Assembly: GCA_017391545.1 (NCBI GenBank)
Contig: JAFOYD010000015.1
Location: 1-15,043, forward strand
Origin: Lachnospiraceae bacterium
GTDB taxonomy: Bacteria > Bacillota > Clostridia > Lachnospirales > Lachnospiraceae
DNA: 15,043 nt
Direction of reading: 5' to 3'
Both the position numbers and the translations under genes were made by a program. The first letter of the stretch is position 1, and each line of letters opens with the position of its first letter. Below, one piece after another: positions 6,254-13,737 of this stretch. Under the pieces are notes generated by a model that saw nothing but the letters and a program-made list of their open reading frames with translations, did not search any database and was not told where the DNA came from.

Positions 6254-9200
6254 ATGCTTACAATACGGGAACCGATTACACTGACAGCACAGCCCTCTAT
6301 CGTAACGGTAAGTGATCATTTTGCAGAGCGTATGACTGCTAACTACAAAGTGATGACAGGCAGAATCAATGAGGAAGATATGCTTCACTTTATTTCAGTG
6401 CCACCGGAAATCTATCTGGCAGAGGGAAATGAAGGTTCTTTTGTCAATCTGAAAAACACAAACAACATCCAGAATACAAATATCGAGCTGATCAACAATG
6501 TCATAAACCGCATTCTTGTTTCAGATACGTACCATATGACGTATCAGGATAAAGTGTTTGTCACATCTGTGCTCAAAAAGCTTGGCGTTACGGATGTCAG
6601 TGAATTTATCAGTCAGGTGAAGCTTCTGCGTGAGGAGACAAAAAACATTCATGAGCTGATCAACCTCTATCATTCGGATGGGGATGTGCTCCATGAACTG
6701 AAGCAATACCATACTGCGCATACGGACATGCGGGAGAAGGAGACTGTAGAGAAAACGCAAACGGGCAATGCAGAGCTTTGGCTGCATCAGGAGATTCTGA
6801 ACAGACTGCACACAGCCAATACCTATCAGCAGGTAAAACAATATATTTCAGACAGTTGGAGCAATCATCGCGTAATCAATTCCATGGAAATGCAGTTGAG
6901 TGAACAGACACTTGCCGCACAGAATATGATCCTGAACAATCTGAAGAATTACGCAGTATCCAATGAACAGCCATTACTATATAATCAGGTCAATACATAC
7001 GAGCTTGGTGACATCAATGAAATTGAAGAAGATCGTCATAGTATGATCCGCCAGCTTGTGCAGGCAGTTCTCGTCAACACGATCAATCAGATGTATGTCA
7101 TGCGAATCGATGAGCTGACGAAGAATAAGAACGTCTGGTATCAGCTTGCAGGAGCCATCCATGAGACGACGCAGAATACACTGAGACGTTTTGAGAGCTT
7201 CCACAATACGCTGCAGGTGTCTCGAGAGGAGAACAACGCATACCACACGACATTACAACAATATCAGAAAAATGAGATTGAAGTATTAAAGCAGCTGTCT
7301 GCGCAGCAGACCATGGTGACGGAGAAGAACAGTACCTTTGTCGAGGTCACAGAGGCGGAACCACTGTTGCATAAAGAGGAGTCTGTGTCAGAAAGTGAGA
7401 ACGGGGCAATACCGTCACAGACAGGACAGGAAAAAGCAGAGCCTGCATCACAGATAATCAATGAAATCAAACAGGACAACCGTCATATTCAGAATCTCAC
7501 AAAAGAAGAGCTTTTAAAGCAGCAGCTTGAAATCATCAATCAGCAGAATATTGAACGGTTGAAAAAGCTGCAGCAGATCAACATCAATCCCACGAAATCC
7601 CAGAAGCATATCATCAACAGGGAAAAGATGCGAGAGGATGCAATGCGGGCAATCACGAACCCGCAGGAGGTCATTGAGGAGTATATGAACTCCGAGACAA
7701 CTGTTACCAATCAGGAACTGATCAATCACAGGGAATTGAGTCAGGTATTTGACGAGCAGACGCTGCAGATCTTTGAGCAGATCAGGGAGCAGCAGGAACA
7801 GCCCAAAAGTGAGTATCAGCGCCTGATTGAGAGTGAGGCGGCACGCAGTATGCTGATGCGTGATCTTGTAGAGCAGGAGCGCATTGAGCGTGAAAGTGTC
7901 AGACAGGAGAACATTGATATGGGGCAGGAGACACTTGTGCACAATACACAGAATGTGACACATGTGTCAGAAAACGAAATTTCCGAATACAGTCCGATTC
8001 AAAAAGAGACGCTTGAGATACATCAAGAAAGAAACAGACAACGCACGGAGCACAGGTTTGAAACGCTTGAGAGCAAGGTATTTGAGAAACTGTCTGTCAT
8101 CAACAGGGATGTTCGGACACAGACGGGTACGATTGCCGAGAAAATGACGGACAGATATCTGACAAGGACGATTTCACTTCCAAAACAGATCGAGCGTCAG
8201 AAGCTGCAACAGGATACAAAGGATTTGATGACGCTTGTACAGAAAAGTGATACAGATGTCAGAAATACTGTCATGGAGGAGCTACTGACTACGGATGTGG
8301 GGCACAGGAAAGTGATTTTTAATCAGGTCCAGGATGTCTTAAAGCAAGAGGTACAGGAGCAGAGAGATGAGCTTAGAAGCACGGAACAATCAGTCACACA
8401 GAACCTGATTGAAAAGACAATAACAGATGAGCGGAATCGAACGATTCGTGAGCATGATTATATACAGGAGCAGGAGCTGGTTCATGACCTTAGAGAAATG
8501 ACAGTCGTGTCGGAAAACGAACCACACAGGATGCATCAGTCACCGGAAAGAGAGCCTGCAAAATCGGAAATAGAGCAGTTCACACCATCGGGGCAGAAAC
8601 TTTCTGACCGGGAGATTGCGAGGGAACTTACAAAGACAGTAAGGGAACAGCATACGATTCAGGAACAGGAACTGATTCATGATTTTACTGAAAGGACACA
8701 GGTGTCAGAAAGTGAACTGCAGGTTGCATATGTTTCACAGACAGTCCTGTCAGAGCCTGAAATCACGGAAACAGAACTGATCTACAAGGAATCAGGGGAT
8801 GTGCCCGGAAGTGGTAAGTCTGAGGAGCGGGAGATCCTGCAAAGCACACAGCAGACAGTGCTTCGGGAGGTGATTGAGAACCTCACGGACAGACAGGCGC
8901 AGCAGACTTTGAAGCGTGAGCGGGAAATGATTACGGAAACATTGATTCACGATGTAGAAAAACAGGTAGAGCGTGTGAGTGGTACAGCTCAGAGAATCAT
9001 AAACGTCCGCCAACAGGATATCAGAAACATTACGGAAGCGGAGCTTACCCACAGGAGCAATGAGACACTGCTCGACGAGGAAATGATCGAGGAACTTCGA
9101 AAGATTGGCAGAAATACGAGAGTGGAAGTTGAGGAGACGAAGGAACACGTGAATGAGACAAGGAACATTCATGAGGTCGTGACCAACAAGGTGAATGAAA

Positions 9201-9337
9201 TCGAACTTCGAAAGAACGAGGAGATTGAGAGGCTTATCAGTCAGAACGTCAGACAACAATTAGGTCAGCTTTCAGAGCAGGTATACGGAAAGCTGGAAAA
9301 GCGGATGGACGCGGAGAGACGGCGAAGAGGCTTATAG
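6254..9337 (+). CDS. 1027-residue Gln/Glu-rich coiled-coil protein, candidate tape measure
   Basis: The start is the ATG at 6254 behind GGGGGGAGAAGG. The protein is very rich in Gln, Glu, Asn, Thr and Arg and looks helical through most of its length, with long charged runs such as IREQQEQPKSEYQRLIESE. No signal peptide, hydrophobic membrane segment or enzyme motif is visible. A degenerate motif of the type I-x-E-x-E-L-I-H-D with a following V-S-E-x-E recurs about seven times from residue 365 to 933. The gene follows the tail chaperone and second tube genes, where phage tape-measure genes lie; Pvc14/Afp14 tape measures map elsewhere in their clusters. If fully helical, 1027 residues at 1.5 angstrom each would span about 154 nm. 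Lack of hydrophobic segments is unusual for a tape measure, so a scaffold or cargo role remains possible. I recognise no named family. Confidence 0.8.
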   Translation: MLTIREPITLTAQPSIVTVSDHFAERMTANYKVMTGRINEEDMLHFISVPPEIYLAEGNEGSFVNLKNTNNIQNTNIELINNVINRILVSDTYHMTYQDKVFVTSVLKKLGVTDVSEFISQVKLLREETKNIHELINLYHSDGDVLHELKQYHTAHTDMREKETVEKTQTGNAELWLHQEILNRLHTANTYQQVKQYISDSWSNHRVINSMEMQLSEQTLAAQNMILNNLKNYAVSNEQPLLYNQVNTYELGDINEIEEDRHSMIRQLVQAVLVNTINQMYVMRIDELTKNKNVWYQLAGAIHETTQNTLRRFESFHNTLQVSREENNAYHTTLQQYQKNEIEVLKQLSAQQTMVTEKNSTFVEVTEAEPLLHKEESVSESENGAIPSQTGQEKAEPASQIINEIKQDNRHIQNLTKEELLKQQLEIINQQNIERLKKLQQININPTKSQKHIINREKMREDAMRAITNPQEVIEEYMNSETTVTNQELINHRELSQVFDEQTLQIFEQIREQQEQPKSEYQRLIESEAARSMLMRDLVEQERIERESVRQENIDMGQETLVHNTQNVTHVSENEISEYSPIQKETLEIHQERNRQRTEHRFETLESKVFEKLSVINRDVRTQTGTIAEKMTDRYLTRTISLPKQIERQKLQQDTKDLMTLVQKSDTDVRNTVMEELLTTDVGHRKVIFNQVQDVLKQEVQEQRDELRSTEQSVTQNLIEKTITDERNRTIREHDYIQEQELVHDLREMTVVSENEPHRMHQSPEREPAKSEIEQFTPSGQKLSDREIARELTKTVREQHTIQEQELIHDFTERTQVSESELQVAYVSQTVLSEPEITETELIYKESGDVPGSGKSEEREILQSTQQTVLREVIENLTDRQAQQTLKREREMITETLIHDVEKQVERVSGTAQRIINVRQQDIRNITEAELTHRSNETLLDEEMIEELRKIGRNTRVEVEETKEHVNETRNIHEVVTNKVNEIELRKNEEIERLISQNVRQQLGQLSEQVYGKLEKRMDAERRRRGL
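7346..9052 (+). repeat. Degenerate protein-level repeats within the coiled-coil gene
   Basis: Motif copies begin at residues 365 (VTEAEPLLHK), 556 (MGQETLVHN), 737 (IQEQELVHD), 802 (IQEQELIHD), 837 (ITETELIYK), 892 (MITETLIHD) and 926 (ITEAELTHR). Several are followed by a V-S-E-x-E or similar block. Copies 737 and 802 also share an Arg-Glu before the motif. The spacing is irregular (about 34 to 191 residues), so this is an eroded repeat rather than a clean tandem array. Confidence 0.6.
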
Positions 9338-9353
9338 AAAACAGGTGATATAG

Positions 9354-10301
9354 ATGGATTTTATCAAAACAGCAGGTAATACTGCGCTGAAAAATGGAAA
9401 AGACAATCTGCAGGGAATGCTTGGAAATGTATCAAAGGCAGTGCTGATGTTCCCGGATTTGGGAGCAAAAGAAGTCAATGAAAAGGAATATCAATGCATC
9501 GGTGGTGCTGTGGGCGGCATGCTGGGAAAGACATATGGTATTGCGAAGAATGCCGATAAAGGACTCGAGAATCTCAAAAACAAGATGGCAAAAAAGGTTA
9601 CTGTGGAGAGAGCGCAGGCGGCAGGGTTTTCTGAACATGCAGTTGATTTGATTAATAAAATTGATTACAAAATGTTCACGGTTCAGTTCAACCCTTCTGA
9701 TATCCGGATTACCTCGCGCGGGGGCGGTATGCGTCCCGTTACGAACTATGATGCTTCGGGAAAGACATCAAGTGGCAGTGACCTGATGCAGGGGATTGAT
9801 CCCTATGCAGAGATCAGCTTTACAATCGTATTTGATGATACCAACAATGCAGATGCCTTCATGTTTGAAAAATTCACATTGTCTCCGACAGCTACACTCA
9901 AAAACGCATCTGCACTGATATCGTCAGCAGTGGGAAAGGAATATACGGTAAAACCCATTGTTGAGGGATTCATGGGAGCACTCAGAAATAAGTATCATCG
10001 AATTGTTCTGTTTCAGTGGGGCGACCTGCGCTACTGGGGCGTGATGAACAACATACAGGGCAAATACACGATGTTCAACACGGACGGAAATCCGATCAGA
10101 GCGGAGATTAACATCACGATTTCGTCAGGAAGCAGTGAAAAAAAGGGAAACTATTATACGCCCTTTTGGCAAAATCAGTATAAGGAAATTATGAAACAGC
10201 TCACCAAACCGGTAAAAGGCGATGATGGTTCAGAGGGAATGGTCGCGAGTGCGGGAGGAACAGCACACAGCAACATGTTCAACAATCTGCTCAACATTTA
10301 G
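9354..10301 (+). CDS. CIS tube/hub-adaptor protein 1 (Pvc7/Afp7-like)
   Basis: A 315-residue protein. After a Gly/Ala/Lys-rich N-terminal region (about 1-100) comes the CIS-tube-type core: MFTVQFNPSDIRI near residue 107, an EISFTIVFDDTNNADAFMF block, and VLFQWGDLRYWGVM, followed by YTMFNTDGNPIRAEINITIS near 238. Pvc7/Afp7-type proteins sit between the tube and the hub. The usual C-terminal LysM domain is not evident; the protein ends in a short Gly/Asn-rich tail. The ATG at 9354 follows AGGTGA. The neighbouring gene is a paralogue sharing the core blocks. Confidence 0.85.
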   Translation: MDFIKTAGNTALKNGKDNLQGMLGNVSKAVLMFPDLGAKEVNEKEYQCIGGAVGGMLGKTYGIAKNADKGLENLKNKMAKKVTVERAQAAGFSEHAVDLINKIDYKMFTVQFNPSDIRITSRGGGMRPVTNYDASGKTSSGSDLMQGIDPYAEISFTIVFDDTNNADAFMFEKFTLSPTATLKNASALISSAVGKEYTVKPIVEGFMGALRNKYHRIVLFQWGDLRYWGVMNNIQGKYTMFNTDGNPIRAEINITISSGSSEKKGNYYTPFWQNQYKEIMKQLTKPVKGDDGSEGMVASAGGTAHSNMFNNLLNI

Positions 10302-10330
10302 AGCACTGACAGACAGGAAAGGTGAATTTG

Positions 10331-11200
10331 ATGGCAGTCAATTTTATGAATGCGGTGGGAAGTGTTGGCAACAAATTTGGTGCAAGTATCACAGGAAATG
10401 TGAACAAAGCATATATCCTGGTTCTCAATCCTGAAAAAATACCGAAAGCCGATAAGAACAGTAATAATTCCAGTGTAAGCACAGATTGTGCTAAGAATCT
10501 GGCAACGCTTGCCGGCAGCCTGCAAAGTGGTGGAAGAATCGCTACATCAATGTTTGGTGGGGATGATCAGGGACTGATCAAAACAGCAAATGATGCGGGA
10601 TATATCCCGATTAAGGTACAGTATAACCCAAGTACGCTGACCTATTACGGAAGGGCAGGAGAACTGCGAAATGAGAATGTGGGTGGCGGTTCGGTAACAC
10701 GAATGCATAATTATAACATGCCTGAGGAGACGATTTTAAATGTAGAGCTTCTGTTTGATGACACCAATCTGACCGATGCCTTTATGATGGATGGAAGTAT
10801 CGCATCCGTTGGTGGCATAGCAGGCGCCGCCAAGCAGATGTTTTCAGGAGAATACTCGGTGAAGAATATTTCAGAGCTTTTTATAGCAGCAATGTTTCAT
10901 CCATATACACGACTTGTCATTTTTGCATGGAACAAGACAGTCTTCTGGGGTGAGATCACGAGTGCAGATGTGACCTACACCATGTTCAACAAAAAGGGAA
11001 ATCCGATCCGATCCAAAGTAAATCTGCAGATTCGTCAGGATAAGCTGTCAGAGCCGATTAAAGGAAGTGACGGAAAAACAGCAGAGTATGACACTGAAGT
11101 ATACTGGGACGCTGCATATGAAAACATGTTTTCGGAAAAAACCGGAAAATCGGTTTTTGGTATTAATAATATGGCCTCCAACATTTTTAATCTGAACTGA
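10331..11200 (+). CDS. CIS tube/hub-adaptor protein 2 (Pvc7/Afp7-like)
   Basis: A 289-residue paralogue of the preceding protein. It shows IKVQYNPSTLTYYGRAGE near residue 94, LNVELLFDDTNLTDAFMM, and VIFAWNKTVFWGEI, followed by YTMFNKKGNPIRSKVNLQI near 216. It also shares a C-terminal tail of the type N-x-M-x-S-N-I-F-N. Its N-terminus differs from the first copy and no LysM domain is evident. An in-frame GTG at 10322 is possible; the ATG at 10331 sits well from AGGAAAGGTGA and is preferred. The two copies lie 29 bases apart and probably arose by tandem duplication. They may form successive rings, or one mixed ring, between tube and hub. Confidence 0.85.
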   Translation: MAVNFMNAVGSVGNKFGASITGNVNKAYILVLNPEKIPKADKNSNNSSVSTDCAKNLATLAGSLQSGGRIATSMFGGDDQGLIKTANDAGYIPIKVQYNPSTLTYYGRAGELRNENVGGGSVTRMHNYNMPEETILNVELLFDDTNLTDAFMMDGSIASVGGIAGAAKQMFSGEYSVKNISELFIAAMFHPYTRLVIFAWNKTVFWGEITSADVTYTMFNKKGNPIRSKVNLQIRQDKLSEPIKGSDGKTAEYDTEVYWDAAYENMFSEKTGKSVFGINNMASNIFNLN

Positions 11201-11217
11201 CAGGAGAACAGCAGACG

Positions 11218-12432
11218 ATGGCAAATTATGATTTTAGTGAACTGGAGAAACAATATGAATCCTTTGATCAGCCGATGGCTGTCATTAAGGTCAACGACAA
11301 GGAGATTGGCACAAAAAAGAGGCGGTTTATCCTGTCTGATGTGATCGTGGATCTGACAAGCGGATATGAGGCTTCCACGGCAGAGTTCAGCATCTTTGAT
11401 GTGTATGATATGGGACAGGCATGCTTTCTGTTCGAGGATGTGAAAAAATTCATCTTTTTAGGCTCCAAGGTCGATATTTATCTCGGATACTCCGGGAGTG
11501 TCACTGCCGTATTTACAGGGGTGATCACGGGGGTGAACTTTCTGTTTGAGAAAGAGGATATTCCCTGTATCCGTGTCACGGCGATGGATGTCAAGGGAAT
11601 CATGATGTCGGGAAGCTATTCCAGGCAGCTTATGGCGCAAAACTATGCGGATGCAGTGACGGAGATTCTGAACAAGACCGCTTATGAGAAGCTGAAAGGT
11701 TCAGAAATCATTAAATCGATCCAGGTGGATGATACACCTGACAAGCAGCGAAACGCATCGGCAGGAGGTGGAGCTGGAGGCTCCGGTCAGGAGCAGGTGA
11801 CGGATAAGAGCATCGAGATGGTGGCGGAGAGCGATTATGAGTTTGTCGTGAAGGTCGCTAAGAGAAATAACTTTGAGTTTTTCACGCGGTGCGGAAATGT
11901 GTATTTCAGAAAGGCAAAGTCCGAGGATACTGTCATCATGCAGATCGGCCCGAATACAGGTATGACGTATTTTGATGTGTCGTATGACCTGACAGGGCTT
12001 GTTGAGAAAATTATTGTCAGAGGTATGGATGTCGCAAAGGCGAAGGTCATCTCCTCAGAAAAGAAATTTTCCAATAAGATATCGCAGGGAAACAAGGCAA
12101 AACCATTGCTAAGCGGCAGTCAGAAGGTATATATTGATTCTACGGTCTCCTCAAAGGAGGAAGCAGAGGACAGGGCAGATTCTCTGATGGAGACAATGTC
12201 ATACCGTTATGGAAAGCTTGCGTGTGGAATGGTCGGCATACCTGAGCTGCAGCCGGGATATTTTGTGGAGCTTTCGGGTTTAGGAGAAGGAGCAGACAAT
12301 AAGTTTTATATCAACAGAGTCCGTCATGTGCTTTCCAGAGAAGGAACCTATGAGACAAGACTTGAAGGACAGGCAGCATCGGCAGGCGAGAGGGATGAAG
12401 CAGGCGGTATGGGCGGCGGCTTTGGCTTATAG
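11218..12432 (+). CDS. Baseplate hub protein, gp27/phage late control D-like (N-terminal half of VgrG)
   Basis: A 404-residue protein with the hub fold signatures of phage gpD, T4 gp27 and the VgrG N-terminal half: SDVIVDLTSGYEASTAEFSIFD, YLGYSGSVTAVFTGVITGVNF, then CIRVTAMDVKGIM, and the diagnostic ESDYEFVVKVAKRNNFEFF. A Gly/Ala-rich linker (residues about 178-190) separates the two halves. The end has PELQPGYFVELSGLG and FYINRVRHVLSREGTYETRL. The trimeric hub connects the tube to the spike. AGGAGA lies 10 bases before the ATG. In PVC and Afp this domain is fused to the spike in one protein; here the spike is the next gene, its AGGAGG overlapping this stop codon. Confidence 0.92.
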   Translation: MANYDFSELEKQYESFDQPMAVIKVNDKEIGTKKRRFILSDVIVDLTSGYEASTAEFSIFDVYDMGQACFLFEDVKKFIFLGSKVDIYLGYSGSVTAVFTGVITGVNFLFEKEDIPCIRVTAMDVKGIMMSGSYSRQLMAQNYADAVTEILNKTAYEKLKGSEIIKSIQVDDTPDKQRNASAGGGAGGSGQEQVTDKSIEMVAESDYEFVVKVAKRNNFEFFTRCGNVYFRKAKSEDTVIMQIGPNTGMTYFDVSYDLTGLVEKIIVRGMDVAKAKVISSEKKFSNKISQGNKAKPLLSGSQKVYIDSTVSSKEEAEDRADSLMETMSYRYGKLACGMVGIPELQPGYFVELSGLGEGADNKFYINRVRHVLSREGTYETRLEGQAASAGERDEAGGMGGGFGL

Positions 12433-12443
12433 GAGGATACGAT

Positions 12444-13262
12444 ATGGGATTATATGACATAATGGACGAAATCGCTGCAAAGCAGGTGACAAAATCGGAG
12501 ACAGGAGACAACCGTCTGCTCGGTGTTGTCGTCGGTGTCGTGGCAAAAAACTATGACCAGCAGATGCCAGGGCGGATCTGTGTACAGATACCGGTGCGCG
12601 ATGACAAGGCAAATGAGCTGAAATGGGCGCGGCTTGCGATGCCCTCAAGCGGGACAGAGTGGGGACATTATTTCCTGCCGGAGGTCGGAGACCAGGTACT
12701 TCTCGCTTTTGAGCATGGCAATATCGAGAAACCGTATGTGATTGGCTGTGTGCCTAAGGACAGCAACAAGTTTCTGACAGGCTCGGTGCATGAGAAGAAC
12801 CAGATCAAGCGGATTGTGACGAAGAATGGAAGCACGATTCAGTTCGATGATGTCGAAAATGAAGAGGGCAAGGGAAAGAAGGACAAAATTTCCATTTTTA
12901 CACCCGATAAGGCACATCAGTTCATTATGGACAACGAGAAGAACAAAATCCTCATCAGTGACAAGGAGGAGAAAAATAAAATCTGCATTGAGTCGGAAAA
13001 AGGGAATATATCGATAGAGACAGTCAATAAGCTGACCATCAAGGTCGGAGACAATATTGAGGTCATCATGAATGCACAAAGTGGTACCGTCAGTGTCAAA
13101 TGCGGTAAATTTAAGGTGGATGCAAGCGATAGCGCATCGGTGAATACCAACGGTAAGCTTGGACTTACGGGAGGTAACCTGGTGATGGAAGCATCCTCCA
13201 TGCTAAAGGCAACAAGCAGTGGAATGGCAACAATCGGCGGTTCGCCCGTCAAAATCGGATAA
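12444..13262 (+). CDS. Spike protein, gp5/VgrG C-terminal-like (phage baseplate V OB-fold plus beta-helix)
   Basis: A 272-residue protein. Residues about 27-105 match the phage baseplate assembly V/gp5 OB-fold: LLGVVVGVVAKNYD, MPGRICVQIPV, WARLAMPSSG and FLPEVGDQVLLAFEHGNIEKPYVIG. From about 130 to the end lie short repeated strands (IKRIVTKNGSTIQFDD, KISIFTP, KICIESEKGNISIETV, KLTIKVGDNIEVIM) ending in IGGSPVKIG. This is the triple-stranded beta-helix needle that would be capped by the DUF4280 protein. No lysozyme or effector domain is present. The AGGAGG at 12431-12436 spans the hub stop codon, giving translational coupling and equal dosage. Confidence 0.93.
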   Translation: MGLYDIMDEIAAKQVTKSETGDNRLLGVVVGVVAKNYDQQMPGRICVQIPVRDDKANELKWARLAMPSSGTEWGHYFLPEVGDQVLLAFEHGNIEKPYVIGCVPKDSNKFLTGSVHEKNQIKRIVTKNGSTIQFDDVENEEGKGKKDKISIFTPDKAHQFIMDNEKNKILISDKEEKNKICIESEKGNISIETVNKLTIKVGDNIEVIMNAQSGTVSVKCGKFKVDASDSASVNTNGKLGLTGGNLVMEASSMLKATSSGMATIGGSPVKIG

Positions 13263-13278
13263 CAGATGATGGAAAGGC

Positions 13279-13737
13279 ATGGGTTTTGATATGGCAGATG
13301 AAATATTTCTGGGAACAGGCATGAAGTTCCCGCCACAGGTGAATCCGACCACCGGAAGATTTGTGTGTGTGTCGGGAAGAGAAAGTGTAAAGGAAAGTAT
13401 TTATTTGATCTTGATGACACAAAAGACAGAGCGCTTTATGCGACCGGATTTTGGAAGCAACGCCACCGGATATGTATTTGCGCAGACGGATGCCACAATG
13501 CTCAATCTGATGGCGCGTGAAATCGAGGGCGATATCATGCGCAATGAGCCGCGAGTCGAGGATGTCAGAATCAGAATGGATGCCGACAGCAGGCCGGGAT
13601 GCCTGTTCATCTATCTGGATTATATGGTGCGTGGAGAGAATGTCAGGGAAAATATGGTGTTCCCGTTTTATTTAGGAGAAGAACCGGAAGAAAAGAGTGA
13701 AGCGTATGAGACAATGGAAGACGATATCATCGAATGA
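13279..13737 (+). CDS. Baseplate wedge protein, gp25-like (Pvc9/GpW-like lysozyme-fold)
   Basis: A 152-residue protein with the gp25 pattern: LGTGMKFPPQVNPTTG, then SVKESIYLILMTQKTERFMRP, DFGSNATGYVF, and the family's conserved E-P-R at residues 90-92, then DVRIRMDAD and a strand-rich end. gp25-type proteins link the baseplate wedge to the first sheath ring and help trigger sheath assembly. The C-terminus has an acidic extension (about 136-152). Two starts are possible: ATG 13279 with GGA five bases upstream, or ATG 13291, which begins MADEIFLG but has its SD 13 bases away. The next gene starts inside its last codons. Confidence 0.93.
   Translation: MGFDMADEIFLGTGMKFPPQVNPTTGRFVCVSGRESVKESIYLILMTQKTERFMRPDFGSNATGYVFAQTDATMLNLMAREIEGDIMRNEPRVEDVRIRMDADSRPGCLFIYLDYMVRGENVRENMVFPFYLGEEPEEKSEAYETMEDDIIE

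Noticed and set aside
7962..8147. A 61-residue forward frame inside the coiled-coil gene
   Set aside because: It is a basic, low-complexity shadow of the Glu-rich coding sequence with no ribosome site.
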